The position numbers and the translations under genes are program-made. From an uncultured Granulicella sp. (lineage in GTDB: Bacteria; Acidobacteriota; Terriglobia; Terriglobales; Acidobacteriaceae), in assembly GCA_937871785.1 (NCBI GenBank), contig CALMON010000068.1, forward strand, positions 7,448 through 61,586: 54,139 nucleotides of DNA, in the 5' to 3' direction. This document shows, in pieces, positions 1 to 11,085 of this stretch. Position 1 is the first letter of the stretch. Each line of letters starts with the position of its first letter. Under the pieces are notes generated by a model that worked only from the letters and a program-made list of their open reading frames with translations, was not told the origin of the DNA and searched no databases.

Positions 1-2
1 GG

Positions 3-167
3 CAACGCGCGATTCCCTCTCCGGGAGCGGTCGCGCCCCCCGGCGGCGGCGCGGGCACGGTCACTCCCGTCACGAACGCACCGATTGCCACCCCGACTCC
101 GGGGGCTCCTCAACCTCTTTCCACCCCGACGGTTCCGGCCTCTACCGGGACTTCTCCCCACCCTTAA
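3..167 (+). CDS. C-terminal end of a Pro/Thr-rich protein (partial)
   Basis: An open frame enters from the left edge and ends at TAA (165-167), giving 54 residues rich in Pro, Thr, Ala and Gly. No domain can be seen. Such tails are often low-complexity ends of secreted or envelope proteins, but this piece is too short to name. It reads in the same direction as hpnJ and ends about 85 nt before it. The codon choice, with G or C at most third positions, fits the coding regions nearby, which is the main reason to treat it as a real gene end. Confidence 0.5.
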   Translation, partial: QRAIPSPGAVAPPGGGAGTVTPVTNAPIATPTPGAPQPLSTPTVPASTGTSPHP

Positions 168-251
168 ACAACGCGCCTGCGACAGGCGAACCTCGCTATG
201 ATGCACCCCGCAAGGTGCAAAGCCACTTACTGAATGGTAAACTCAAGGTAG

Positions 252-1736
252 ATGATGACGCCTCTCAAGACATTGCTGTTGAACCCGCCCTCGTTTGAAA
301 ACTTCGACGGGGGCGCAAGCTCCCGCTGGCCCGCTGTCCGCGAAATCGAGTCGTACTGGTATCCGGTCTGGCTTGCGTATCCTGCCGGCATGCTCGAAGG
401 GTCGAAGCTTCTTGACGCACCGCCGCACCACATCACGGCCGATCAAACGATTGAAATCGCCAAGAGCTACGAGTTTCTGGTGCTGTTTACCTCCACCGTC
501 GGCTGGCACGGCGACCACGCCCTGGCCGAAGCCATCAAGCGCGCCAATCCCACCATCAGGATCTGCTTTGTCGGACCGCCGGTGACCACTGACCCGGACC
601 GCGCGCTCAACGAGTGTGCCGTAATCGACTTTGTCTGCCGCCGGGAGTTCGATTTCTCCGTTGTCGAGTTCGCCCAGGGCAAGCCGCTCGCGGAGATTCT
701 CGGCATCAGCTACCGCAACGCCGACGGCACGCACCAGCACAACCCGGACCGTCCGCAGGTGGAAGACCTCGACGCCATGCCCTGGGCTACCAAAATTTAC
801 GCCCGCGACATGGACGTGACGCGCTACAACGTCCCGTTCCTGCTTCACCCCTACATTTCGCTGTATTCCACGCGCGGCTGCCCGGCCCAGTGCACCTTCT
901 GCCTGTGGCCCCAGACCCTGAGCGGTCATGCCTGGCGCAAGCGCTCTACCGACGATGTGGCCGCTGAAATGAAGTGGGCGAAAGAGAACTTCCCCCATGT
1001 CAAGGAGTTCTTCTTCGACGACGATACCTTCAACATCCAGAAGGTGCGCACGGTCGAGCTCTGCTCGAAGCTCAAGCCGCTCGGCATCACCTGGTCCTGC
1101 ACCAGCCGCGTCACCACAGATCGCGATACCCTCAAGGCCATGAAGGAAGCCGGCTGCCGCCTGCTGATCGTGGGGTTCGAGTCGGGCGATCCGCAAATTC
1201 TCAAAAACATTAAGAAGGGCGCCACCGTCGAGCGAGCGCGCGATTTCGTCAAGGACTGCCATGACCTTGGCCTCATTATCCATGCCGACTTCATCCTCGG
1301 CCTTCCGGGCGAAACCCGCGAGTCGATTCGCAACACGATCGACTTTGCCAAGTCGCTCGACTGCGAAACCATCCAAGTCTCGATCGCGCACGCCTACCCC
1401 GGCACGGAGTTCTACGACTTTGCCGCCAAGAACGGCTTCATCACCAACCAGAAGATGGAAGACGATGCCGGCCACCAAATGGCGCACATCGAGTACCCCG
1501 GCCTGCCCGTTGAGTACGTCATGGAAATGGTGCATAAGTTCTACGACGAGTACTACTTCCGCCCCAAGGCCGCGGCCCGCGTGGTATGGAAGGCGATCGT
1601 CAACCGCGACGTTCCTCGCCTGTATGTCGAGGCAAAAAGCTTCATGAAGCTCCGTTCGCAACGCAACAAGGCATCGCGTGCGATGAAGGAAGCGAACGCC
1701 GCCAAGGCGCAGGAATCGGTTAGTCTGAACGCGTAG
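252..1736 (+). CDS. hpnJ: Hopanoid biosynthesis radical SAM protein HpnJ
   Basis: Radical SAM enzyme with an N-terminal cobalamin-binding-like region (about residues 5-150), then a radical SAM core with the cluster motif CPAQCTFC (Cys210, Cys214, Cys217). The opening LLLNPPSFENFDGG and overall length (494 aa) match the HpnJ family. In known pathways HpnJ acts late in bacteriohopanepolyol synthesis, turning the glucosaminyl head group of bacteriohopanetetrol into the cyclitol ether. ATG codons at 252 and 255 are both possible; the AAGG at 245-248 is better spaced for 255. No other hpn gene is in the window, so the gene stands apart from any hopanoid cluster here. It is followed by its own terminator. 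Confidence 0.9.
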   Translation: MMTPLKTLLLNPPSFENFDGGASSRWPAVREIESYWYPVWLAYPAGMLEGSKLLDAPPHHITADQTIEIAKSYEFLVLFTSTVGWHGDHALAEAIKRANPTIRICFVGPPVTTDPDRALNECAVIDFVCRREFDFSVVEFAQGKPLAEILGISYRNADGTHQHNPDRPQVEDLDAMPWATKIYARDMDVTRYNVPFLLHPYISLYSTRGCPAQCTFCLWPQTLSGHAWRKRSTDDVAAEMKWAKENFPHVKEFFFDDDTFNIQKVRTVELCSKLKPLGITWSCTSRVTTDRDTLKAMKEAGCRLLIVGFESGDPQILKNIKKGATVERARDFVKDCHDLGLIIHADFILGLPGETRESIRNTIDFAKSLDCETIQVSIAHAYPGTEFYDFAAKNGFITNQKMEDDAGHQMAHIEYPGLPVEYVMEMVHKFYDEYYFRPKAAARVVWKAIVNRDVPRLYVEAKSFMKLRSQRNKASRAMKEANAAKAQESVSLNA

Positions 1737-1770
1737 GTTCCTAGTCGGGCACCAGGCTGCAAGTACGTTG

Positions 1771-1808
1771 AAGGCGGTCGACGATCTTTGTCGGCCGCCT
1801 TCCTTTTT
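1771..1808 (+). terminator. Rho-independent terminator after hpnJ
   Basis: A 12-bp stem (1771-1782 with 1790-1801, one G-T pair) and a 7-nt loop are followed by CCTTTTT. It closes the hpnJ transcript before the transporter pair. Confidence 0.8.
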
Positions 1809-1831
1809 GCCCTCCACCCAGAAAGCGCCGC

Positions 1832-2260
1832 ATGAAGCACACCCTTAAGCCGTCGCAATACGCGGTCCTGCTCTCGGTCATTATCACCGCGCCGGCCGGC
1901 GATGCCCTGCTTGCACGCGGCATGAGGCAGGTGGGCGAAGTCGATCTGCATCACCTCGGCCTGCTCTGGCACGCACTTTTCAACCCCTATGTAGACGGCG
2001 GCATCCTGCTGTTGATGGGTTTTTTCGCCGCCTACACGGTAGCACTTAGCTGGGCCGACCTCACGTTCGTTATGCCCGCGACGGCTTCGAGCTACGTTGT
2101 CATCGCGCTACTCGGCCACTTCCTCCTCCACGAAACCCTTAGCCCTTCCCGCTGGGCGGGCGTTCTGCTCATCGTGTGCGCCGTCGGCTTCGTGGCCGGC
2201 GGACCGTCGCGCACCGAGCACCCCGCGCTTGACGCGATGGATTCCGGAGCCGCCCTTTGA
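1832..2260 (+). CDS. Half-size DMT/SMR-like membrane protein, subunit 1
   Basis: A 142-residue protein with about four hydrophobic segments, the size of a small multidrug resistance (SMR) protein or half an EamA transporter. The first helix carries AGDALLARGMRQVGEVD, which is echoed in the next gene (GMRQVGDLD). A segment ending HFLLHETLSPSRWAG resembles the last-helix region of EamA/EmrE proteins, where a conserved Glu precedes the final helix. Its TGA overlaps the TTG start of the next gene, so the two are probably translated together and may form a heterodimer. The substrate cannot be told. Confidence 0.65.
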   Translation: MKHTLKPSQYAVLLSVIITAPAGDALLARGMRQVGEVDLHHLGLLWHALFNPYVDGGILLLMGFFAAYTVALSWADLTFVMPATASSYVVIALLGHFLLHETLSPSRWAGVLLIVCAVGFVAGGPSRTEHPALDAMDSGAAL

Positions 2261-2691
2261 GCCTCCTTGCCGCGTCCCCCCCAGCGATGGCCACCGCGCC
2301 GGTTTTTGTGGCGGCATCGGCCTTGGCCGCGTGGTCGGCAATCACATTCGTCAGCGTCCTGGCAATCGTGGGCGAGGTGATGATCGCTGCCGGCATGCGC
2401 CAGGTCGGCGATCTCGACGAGGTGCGCGCCCAGTCCGGCCTGCCCGGAGCCATCCGCGCCGTCCTCACCAACGCCACCTTCGTCATCGGAGCGCTTTGCA
2501 TGGCGCTGAACTTTTTCGCCATGCTGTTCGCCCTCAGCATGACGCAACTATCGCTCGCCGGTCCCGCGATCGGCGCCCTGACCTACGTGGGCAACGCGGT
2601 AGCCGCGAAGTTCTTTCTGCATGAAAACGTCGACCATCGCCGCTGGCTCGCCACCGTCTTCGTGGCTGTCGGCGTGGTGTTGCTGCGTTAG
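2257..2691 (+). CDS. Half-size DMT/SMR-like membrane protein, subunit 2
   Basis: A 144-residue protein with four hydrophobic segments and the same key features as its upstream partner: GMRQVG after helix 1 and FFLHENVDHRRWLA before the last helix. The start is taken as TTG at 2257, inside a TTGA overlap with the previous stop and preceded by GGAG at suitable spacing; ATG at 2287 is an alternative giving a shorter N-terminus. The paired arrangement recalls two-component SMR transporters, in which two subunits sit in opposite orientation. Function and substrate are not known. Confidence 0.65.
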   Translation: MSLLAASPPAMATAPVFVAASALAAWSAITFVSVLAIVGEVMIAAGMRQVGDLDEVRAQSGLPGAIRAVLTNATFVIGALCMALNFFAMLFALSMTQLSLAGPAIGALTYVGNAVAAKFFLHENVDHRRWLATVFVAVGVVLLR

Positions 2692-2797
2692 GCCGTTTGC
2701 AACAGGTGCTACACCGCTTGCACGAAAACCCATTGGATGGCCGCGGTGGAGACCCACCCGACCCATGATCCACCTCAATTTGCGCTAGCATCAGGTC

Positions 2798-3322
2798 ATG
2801 GCCCAACGACTCCGTTATGCTGAACTGGCCCCCGACGGCATCGCTGCGATGCGGCAACTGGAGCACTACCTGAACAGCAGCACGGCACTTCCAGCCGTCC
2901 TGCTGGAACTCGTTCGTCTGCGCGCCTCACAGGTGAACGGCTGTGACTTCTGCCGGCACGCGCACACCGGTGAGCTACGCAAACACCATGAGCCGGACAG
3001 CCGCATCGACGCCGTCGCCCACTGGCGAGCCTCGGACGCCTTTACCCCCAAAGAACGAGCCGCGCTGGCCTGGGCGGAGACGGTGACCAACGTGAGCGTC
3101 ACGCAGGTGCCGGAAGCCGACTTCGTCGCGGTCAGCGAGTTTTTTACGGGCAAGAACCTTGCCGACCTCACACTCGCCATCAGCAGCATCAACGCGTGGA
3201 ACCGCCTTGGCGTTGCGTTTCAAGCGGAATGGAACCCGCGCCCCCACACGCCCGCCGCAAACGATACCCCCAACGAAGTTTCGGCCGTCGGCGACGACGG
3301 CGGCAAGATCACGGAAGCATGA
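2798..3322 (+). CDS. AhpD-like carboxymuconolactone decarboxylase family protein
   Basis: A 174-residue protein of the CMD/AhpD-like fold. The active-site motif is clear: Cys49-x-x-Cys52 followed by His56 (NGCDFCRHAH), with Glu37 before it, the arrangement used by peroxidase-linked AhpD proteins for thiol-disulfide chemistry. The remainder is helical (KERAALAWAETVTNV, LTLAISSINAWNRLG), as expected. The C-terminal tail after residue about 148 is polar and probably disordered. The stop overlaps the start of the next gene (ATGA), so it is co-translated with the ABC ATPase. The electron donor and peroxide partner are not in the window. Confidence 0.85.
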   Translation: MAQRLRYAELAPDGIAAMRQLEHYLNSSTALPAVLLELVRLRASQVNGCDFCRHAHTGELRKHHEPDSRIDAVAHWRASDAFTPKERAALAWAETVTNVSVTQVPEADFVAVSEFFTGKNLADLTLAISSINAWNRLGVAFQAEWNPRPHTPAANDTPNEVSAVGDDGGKITEA

Positions 3323-4020
3323 GCGCCCCCGCCGCCGATCCGGTCCTGCGCGCTTCGGGATTAGGCAAGGTGTACCCTCCGCTCACGCCGAAGGGAGTCG
3401 AAGTACGCCTGTTTGAGGCGCTTTCCCTCAGCGTCGCGCCCGGGGAAATGGTCGCGATCGTGGGCGAATCCGGCGCGGGCAAGACTTCCCTGCTGCACCT
3501 TCTGGCGGCGCTCGACCGGGCCACAACGGGCACCATCATGTGCGGCCCTACGGACGTTTCCCGCCTCGACCCCAACCCCGCCGCCGCATATCGCAACCGC
3601 GACATCGGCTACGTCTGGCAGGCGCACTATCTTCTCCCGGAGTTTACCGCTGCCGAAAACGTCGCGATGCCGCTGCTCGCCCGCGGCATGGGGAGGCGCG
3701 CAGCCCTCGCCGCCGGCGGTGAGTGGCTCGCCCGCGTTGGTCTCGGCGATCGCCTGAAGCATCGGGCAGGAGAGCTTTCGGGCGGCGAACAGCAGCGCGT
3801 TTCCGTGGCCCGCGCTCTGGTGACGAAGCCGAGGCTGCTGCTGGCCGACGAGCCGACCGGCAACCTTGACGCCGCGACCGCCGAGAACGTATTTTCCTTG
3901 CTGCAAACGCTGCATCGCGAGCAGGGCCTCGCGAGCGTGCTCGTCACGCACAACCTCGGCTTCGCCCACCGTTGCGACCGGGTCTTTCGGCTGCACGGTG
4001 GCGGGCTTGAAACCTGCTGA
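3319..4020 (+). CDS. LolD/MacB-type ABC transporter ATP-binding protein
   Basis: A 233-residue ATPase. Walker A is GESGAGKTS (about residues 49-57), the signature is LSGGEQQR, Walker B is RLLLADEPTGNLD, and the switch His is in VLVTHN. The sequence type (ADEPTGNLD, short length, LP.FTAAENV) matches the LolD/MacB/FtsE group that drives lipoprotein release or extrusion. The ATG at 3319 overlaps the preceding stop and is preferred over the longer frame from 3196. No LolC/E-type permease is adjacent, so it would have to work with a permease encoded elsewhere; for that reason no gene symbol is given. Confidence 0.8.
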   Translation: MSAPAADPVLRASGLGKVYPPLTPKGVEVRLFEALSLSVAPGEMVAIVGESGAGKTSLLHLLAALDRATTGTIMCGPTDVSRLDPNPAAAYRNRDIGYVWQAHYLLPEFTAAENVAMPLLARGMGRRAALAAGGEWLARVGLGDRLKHRAGELSGGEQQRVSVARALVTKPRLLLADEPTGNLDAATAENVFSLLQTLHREQGLASVLVTHNLGFAHRCDRVFRLHGGGLETC

Positions 4021-4110
4021 CGGGTTACAATCTGCTTGCTCCCGGCTTCCCTGCTGCGCTACCGTGTTCGTAACAGCTTGAAAGCACGAAGTGACACGTT
4101 TGGAGAGGCC

Positions 4111-5193
4111 ATGACCGGCGCGCGTCGTCCCCTGATCAACTTGCTTTGTTTCGCTTTTCTGAGTGCCAAAGGCTTGTCCGCGTTTGCGCAAAGCTCCTCA
4201 ACATCCGCTTCCGCCTCGAGCCCCGCTTCCGCGGCTCAGGACTACGCAATCTGGTACAGGGAAGCTGTTTCAGATCTCGTGGCCGAAAAGTTCGACAACC
4301 TCGACCGCATGGCCGACGCCTTTCGCCGAGACAAGAGCCGCCTTGAAGGCGGGGAATGGAAGCTGAGCGCGTTCTACCGGGCGTTGGACGCTCCCATGCG
4401 CACCGATAAAGACACCGCCGACCACCTCGACCATCTTCGCAAGTGGATGACGCTCCGGCCGGAGTCGATTACGGCGCGCGTCGCTCTGGCCACCAGCCTG
4501 ACGCGCTGGGCCTGGGTCGCGCGCGGTAACGGGATGGCCGACACCGTGAGCAAGGAAGGCTGGGTGCTCTTCAACGGGCGCATCCAGGAAGCGGAGGCCG
4601 TGCTTGAAGGCTCGCGCGATATGAAGACGATGTGTCCGCAATGGTACCGGCAGATGCTGCTCGTTGGCATGGCGCAGAGCTGGAGCAAGGCACGAATGCA
4701 GGACGTTCATGACCGGGGCATCCAGTTTGAACCCGACTACTTCCCCACCGACATTCAGTATGCGACGTATCTTTTGCCGAAGTGGGGCGGCAAAGTGGGG
4801 CTCGCCTCCGCCTTTGCGAAAGCCGCCGCCGACCGCTGCGGAGGCAGTGACGGCGATATCCTTTACTTCCGGCTCGTCTATGCCGAACTCAGAACCGGAG
4901 GCCGTGAGGACGCCCAGCCCGCGGAGTTCGACTGGGAGCGGGCGCAGGCCGGAGAACGGGCGATGGTCGCGCAGTTTGGGTCCGTTTCCTGGTTTCACGA
5001 TGAACTGGCGTTGCTCGCCTACCGCTTCGGAGACCGGACGGTCGCTCAGCAGCAGTTCGCCCTTATCGGCGACAACCCCAATGGGACTGTCTGGCGAAAT
5101 CGCCTGCTCTTTGACCGCGCGCGAGACTGGTCGCAGGGGAAAACCGCGTGGCCCGCAGCCTTTCCGCCCGACGATGGCGCTTCCCCGCCGTAA
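4111..5193 (+). CDS. Exported protein, possibly DUF4034-like
   Basis: A 360-residue protein. The ATG at 4111 follows GGAG at 5-nt spacing and opens a signal peptide (positive MTGARR, hydrophobic core, cut near AFA-QSS). After a Ser/Ala-rich linker the mature part reads as a helical, TPR-like array with many Trp and aromatic residues (KLSAFYRALDAP, ARVALATSLTRWAWVARG, WYRQMLLVGMAQ). This resembles proteins annotated as DUF4034, but the match is from memory and uncertain. Its role is unknown. An in-frame extension to 4036 exists but has no ribosome site and would hide the signal peptide. Confidence 0.6.
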   Translation: MTGARRPLINLLCFAFLSAKGLSAFAQSSSTSASASSPASAAQDYAIWYREAVSDLVAEKFDNLDRMADAFRRDKSRLEGGEWKLSAFYRALDAPMRTDKDTADHLDHLRKWMTLRPESITARVALATSLTRWAWVARGNGMADTVSKEGWVLFNGRIQEAEAVLEGSRDMKTMCPQWYRQMLLVGMAQSWSKARMQDVHDRGIQFEPDYFPTDIQYATYLLPKWGGKVGLASAFAKAAADRCGGSDGDILYFRLVYAELRTGGREDAQPAEFDWERAQAGERAMVAQFGSVSWFHDELALLAYRFGDRTVAQQQFALIGDNPNGTVWRNRLLFDRARDWSQGKTAWPAAFPPDDGASPP

Positions 5194-5503
5194 GCCTCGC
5201 ACCGCAGACGTGTCCGCTTCCCTCTTCGCGGAACCGCAGAACCCTTCCGAGACGGGTTACAGCCGCGCTGCAAATGCGACCGATTTCCCACAGGCACGTC
5301 CAATGAAGTGGCTGAAGTGATTCGCCGCGTGAGCGTTTTCGCGTTGGCGCGGATACACTGGAAGCACCATCTTTCTGGCTGCATGTCTCTCCGCAGCCAG
5401 ATCTCCGCCGCAGCCTCACCGCGGCGGCGAGTGACGCAACCATGCCGCCCCGGCGCGCAACTCCGGTGCAGACGGCGGCAGCGCAGGAGTTCGAAGGGGG
5501 AGC
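5194..5503 (+). other. 310-nt leader region upstream of clpC
   Basis: No convincing gene is seen here on either strand; frames crossing it are shadows of clpC or of the upstream gene. The region probably holds the clpC promoter and a long leader, but no clean -35/-10 pair or CtsR/HrcA-type operator was recognised. It ends in a strong ribosome-binding site (AAGGGGGAG, 5495-5503 area) just before the clpC ATG. Confidence 0.4.
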
Positions 5504-7987
<2,484 letters not shown>

Positions 7988-8008
7988 AGACGAAACTAGC
8001 CTCAACGG

Positions 8009-8034
8009 AAAGCCCCGGCTTCGGCCGGGGCTTT
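8009..8034 (+). terminator. Terminator after clpC
   Basis: A perfect 11-bp stem (8009-8019 with 8024-8034) closes on a TTCG tetraloop and is flanked by A and T runs, so it can work in both directions. It ends clpC and also sits just beyond the stop of the convergent YtxH gene. Confidence 0.9.
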
Positions 8035-8071
8035 ATTCGGAAACAACGCTCCACGTCGCGATCGGATCGGC

Positions 8072-8401
8072 TTACGCGAGCTTCTTGACGGCTGCAGCAG
8101 CGGTGTCTACATAGTCTGAGGCCAATTTACCGGCCGTCTGCGCATAACCGCCTGCCGATTCCACCACGCTATCGATCTGTCCCTTGCCCTGATCGATGAG
8201 TTTTTGCGCTTCCTGGCTCAGATACTCGGCATGCGTTTTCAGGTAATCGCCAGCCTTATCCAAAGCTTCGCTGGCATCGGTCAGGTTGCGCTTCAGTTGT
8301 TTGCGGGTTTTCCGACCGGACTGCGGGGCAAAAAGCAGTGCAGCCAGCCCACCGGCGAGCGCGCCAAAACCAAGGGCAATCCAGAAATCTTTGTATCGCA
8401 T
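8072..8401 (-). CDS. YtxH domain-containing protein
   Basis: A 109-residue protein with one N-terminal membrane helix rich in Gly and Ala (FWIALGFGALAGGLAALLFAPQSGRKTRKQL), the hallmark of YtxH/GvpP-like proteins, followed by a long amphipathic helix with Ala, Lys and Asp. The family is linked to general stress responses, but its molecular role is poorly known. GGAGG stands 8 nt before the ATG. It probably forms its own short transcript, downstream of the UDG gene on the same strand with 306 nt between them. Confidence 0.85.
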   Translation of the reverse strand: MRYKDFWIALGFGALAGGLAALLFAPQSGRKTRKQLKRNLTDASEALDKAGDYLKTHAEYLSQEAQKLIDQGKGQIDSVVESAGGYAQTAGKLASDYVDTAAAAVKKLA

Positions 8402-8609
8402 TGTTGCAGCCTCCGGAGAACGTATCTGGTGCGGTGAGATTCAGCGCGACCCTTCGAGGATGCTTACTCGTGATCGAGTTCTCACATCTGGAAGCCGACA
8501 GCCAGCATCCAGTTGGTTAATAGCGAAAATGGAAACACCGGCAATATCGGCTCCTCGACTCAAGCCTGGTGGTGGAGGGCGCAGTAGCGTGAATTGTGAG
8601 GGTCCATTC

Positions 8610-8705
8610 ATGCATTCCGTCTTCATCGTAGTTGCGTTTTGTGCCATCGTTTTCGCTCCGGCTTCCGCCGCCATGAGCGTGTTCAAGGAAGATCGCGAAC
8701 GGTAG
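8610..8705 (+). CDS. Possible 31-residue hydrophobic or exported peptide
   Basis: A short ORF lies in the otherwise empty 306-nt stretch between the YtxH and UDG genes. It starts at ATG 8610, preceded by GAGGG at 8-nt spacing, and encodes a hydrophobic N-terminal stretch (HSVFIVVAFCAIVFAPASA) followed by a charged tail (FKEDRER). This looks like a signal peptide or one-helix membrane peptide. Support is only the ribosome site and the composition. It may equally be a chance ORF. Nothing else was recognised in this stretch. Confidence 0.3.
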   Translation: MHSVFIVVAFCAIVFAPASAAMSVFKEDRER

Positions 8706-8707
8706 CT

Positions 8708-9400
8708 TCACAGCCCGGCCAGTTCACGGGCGCGAACAAACACACGTGTAAACATCACGCTGTCGAGCCGTCCGGTGTTGGTATTGCGCAGCGAGGGATG
8801 GTAGCTCCCCAGCAGCGCCATGCCGTTTGGAAGCCGATACTCCGCGGCATGGCCGAATGTGTACAGGGAGCGGCGTTCGATGGCTCCGCCAGCGAGAAGA
8901 TGCGCCAGGTAGCCGTCCCAGGCAATCTTGCCGAGACAGACCACGACTTTCAAACGCGGCAGCGCGGCCACCTCAGCGTTGAGATGAGCCGCACAGCGGC
9001 GCACCTCGTCTGGCGTCGGCTTGTCCCCCGGCGGAGCGCACCGCACCACTGAGCCGATCCACAGGTGCCGCAGCTTCAGGCCGTCGTCGCGATGGACGGC
9101 GCGTGGTTTCGACGCCAGGCCAAGCTCATGCAGGATCGGGTACATAAAATCGCCGGAGCCGTCGCCCGTAAAGGGCCTGCCGGTGCGATTCGCGCCGTGG
9201 GCTCCGGGGGCGAGTCCGAGAGCGAGAATGCGCGCGCGCGGGTCGCCAAAACCGGGTACGGGCTTGGCCCAATACTCCTGGTCGAGATAGGCGCGGCGCC
9301 TGGTCTGGCCGATCGCTTCACCGTAATCGCGAAGCCGGGGGCACTGCGTGCAGCCAGCAATGGTGTGGTGCAAATTTTCGAGAACCGTCAGGCTGGCCAC
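8708..9400 (-). CDS. Uracil-DNA glycosylase, family 5 (UdgB-like)
   Basis: A 230-residue DNA repair enzyme that removes uracil and related deaminated bases. Motif A is GLAPGAHGANRTGRPFTGDG, and motif B is GSYHPSLRNTNTGR near the C-terminus. An N-terminal Cys pair (CTQCPRL) and two more Cys (VRCAPPG, RRCAAH) are spaced as in the iron-sulfur-cluster UDG families 4 and 5. The motif A sequence with Ala and no Glu favours family 5. It is divergent from tig, sharing the upstream region. The gene is the normal length for the family and shows no defects. Confidence 0.88.
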   Translation of the reverse strand: MASLTVLENLHHTIAGCTQCPRLRDYGEAIGQTRRRAYLDQEYWAKPVPGFGDPRARILALGLAPGAHGANRTGRPFTGDGSGDFMYPILHELGLASKPRAVHRDDGLKLRHLWIGSVVRCAPPGDKPTPDEVRRCAAHLNAEVAALPRLKVVVCLGKIAWDGYLAHLLAGGAIERRSLYTFGHAAEYRLPNGMALLGSYHPSLRNTNTGRLDSVMFTRVFVRARELAGL

Positions 9401-9451
9401 GGTTTCAGTGTAGAGCCGAGCCTTCCCGTGTGCCTACTTACGGCCTGTGCA

Positions 9452-9480
9452 TTGACCCTGTCGGCTACGCCTCGTATTCT
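9452..9480 (+). promoter_or_regulatory. Sigma-70-type promoter for tig
   Basis: TTGACC (9452-9457), a 17-nt spacer and TATTCT (9475-9480) match the housekeeping consensus closely. Transcription would start near 9487, about 75 nt before the trigger factor start. Confidence 0.65.
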
Positions 9481-9562
9481 TGAATAAGCAGCGGGCCGCG
9501 CGTGCAACACGCGCCTCCTACGCAAATCTCAACCCGCGCACTTTCCCGGAAGGCAACAGACT

Positions 9563-10987
9563 TTGACCCCCACAGAAACTACCACTCCTGAAATGACTGA
9601 AGAGACCCTTGCGCTTTCCGAGCCAGGCCACGAAGGCCATACGCACGATGCCAGCCACACGCACGAGGCGCATACCCATGCTCCGACCCTGAACCCCGAG
9701 CTGACCCGTTCGATCGAAGTTGAAGCTCCGGCCGAGGAAGTCAACAAAGCCTTTTCGCGCGTCATTAAGCAGTACCAGAAGCTCGCGCGCATCCCCGGCT
9801 TCCGCGCCGGCAAAGTGCCGGAGTCGATGATCAAGTCGCGCTTCGCCAAGGAAGTTCGGCAGGAAGTTTTGGAATCGCTCGTCGATGCAAAGTTCCGGTC
9901 GGCTCTGGCGGAAGGCAAGCTGCAGCCGGTGTCGCAGCCTCAGGTGAGCGAGTTGCTGCTGGCGCAGGGCGCTCCGCTGAAGTTCAAGGCGACGTTTGAG
10001 GTTCAGCCTGAGTTCGAAGTGACCGGCTATGACGCGGTTTCCGTCACGAAGCCCGACGCGGCGCTCACCGATGACGAGTACCAGGCGGAGCTGTCGAACG
10101 TGCTCGATCGTCACGCGACCGTCGAGCCGGTCGAAGAAGACCGCCCGCTTGTCGACGGCGACTGGGCCGAGATCGGCTTCACCGGCAAGGTGCAGCCGAT
10201 GGTCGAAACGGTGACCGAAGACGGTCTGCAGGCAGCAGAAGACGCACAGCCGATCACCGGAGAAGATGTTCTGATCGAAATTGGCGGCAAGAACACGCTG
10301 CCTGCCTTCAGCGACGGGCTTCGCGGGGCGAAAGTTGGGCAGGAGCTGACGCTTGAAGTCGTGTATCCGGCGGAGTTCGGCGAGCAGCGGCTGGCCGGCA
10401 AAACCGTAAGCTACGACGTGAGCGTCAAGGCGATCAAGCGCAAGGAGTTCCGCGAGCATGACGACGAGTTCGCCAAAGAGCTCGGCGGCTATGAGGACTG
10501 GAACGATTTTGAAACCAAGCTGCGCGAGATGGCGTCGAAGCGCAAGCAAGACGCACTTTCCGGTCAGGCCAAAGAGCAGATGCTTGATCAGTTGCTTGCC
10601 CGCTTCGACTTCCCTGTTCCCGAGTCGTTCGTGCAGCAGCAGATCGATGCGCGGCTTGACCGCGGATTGCGCGCGCTGGCCCAGCAGGGCATGACGCCCG
10701 AAGCCATGCGCCAGCTCGACTTCACGCGCCTGCGTGAGGCCCAGCGCGACCAGGCCATGCAGGAAGTGAAGGCGTCCATTCTGCTCGACCGCATCGCGGA
10801 AGCTGAGGGCGTTTCGGTGGCCGACGACGAGCTCGACCAGGAGCTCTTGATGCTTTCGATTCAGCAGCGGCAGCCGCTTGAGTCTTTGCGGGCGCAACTC
10901 GAAAAGGACGGTTCCATCGATCGCGTTCGCGAACAGATGCGCCGTGAAAAGACGAGCAACCACCTGTACGAGAAGGTAGCGAAGTAA
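9563..10987 (+). CDS. tig: Trigger factor with His-rich N-terminal extension
   Basis: A ribosome-bound chaperone with peptidyl-prolyl isomerase activity. The ribosome-docking signature GFRAGK is at residues 79-84, the FKBP-type domain spans about 200-310 (with an insertion after [13 protein letters not shown]), and the helical C-terminal arms follow. In typical trigger factors the docking loop lies near residue 45, so this protein carries about 35 extra N-terminal residues, with seven His between 23 and 39. The start is TTG at 9563 with GGAAGG 9 nt upstream; ATG at 9593 would shorten the extension but keep all the His. It heads the tig-clpP-clpX-lon order seen in many bacteria. Confidence 0.95.
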   Translation: MTPTETTTPEMTEETLALSEPGHEGHTHDASHTHEAHTHAPTLNPELTRSIEVEAPAEEVNKAFSRVIKQYQKLARIPGFRAGKVPESMIKSRFAKEVRQEVLESLVDAKFRSALAEGKLQPVSQPQVSELLLAQGAPLKFKATFEVQPEFEVTGYDAVSVTKPDAALTDDEYQAELSNVLDRHATVEPVEEDRPLVDGDWAEIGFTGKVQPMVETVTEDGLQAAEDAQPITGEDVLIEIGGKNTLPAFSDGLRGAKVGQELTLEVVYPAEFGEQRLAGKTVSYDVSVKAIKRKEFREHDDEFAKELGGYEDWNDFETKLREMASKRKQDALSGQAKEQMLDQLLARFDFPVPESFVQQQIDARLDRGLRALAQQGMTPEAMRQLDFTRLREAQRDQAMQEVKASILLDRIAEAEGVSVADDELDQELLMLSIQQRQPLESLRAQLEKDGSIDRVREQMRREKTSNHLYEKVAK

Positions 10988-11085
10988 GCAATCCCTGCGC
11001 CCGTGGTAGAGAAGCGGATTTTTGCTGCGCTCAGGATGACAATTCCGTTGTAAGACTTAGCAAAAACAAGGAAAGTGAGGAACCC

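Noticed and set aside
197-202. TATGAT as a -10 box upstream of hpnJ
   Set aside because: No acceptable -35 at 16-18 nt; too weak alone.
243-1817. A 524-codon open frame on the minus strand opposite hpnJ
   Set aside because: hpnJ has clear motifs and full family length. The antisense frame has no recognisable domain and is open because of high GC.
9518-10963. A 481-codon minus-strand frame opposite tig
   Set aside because: tig is certain from its GFRAGK and FKBP regions. The antisense frame has no motif.
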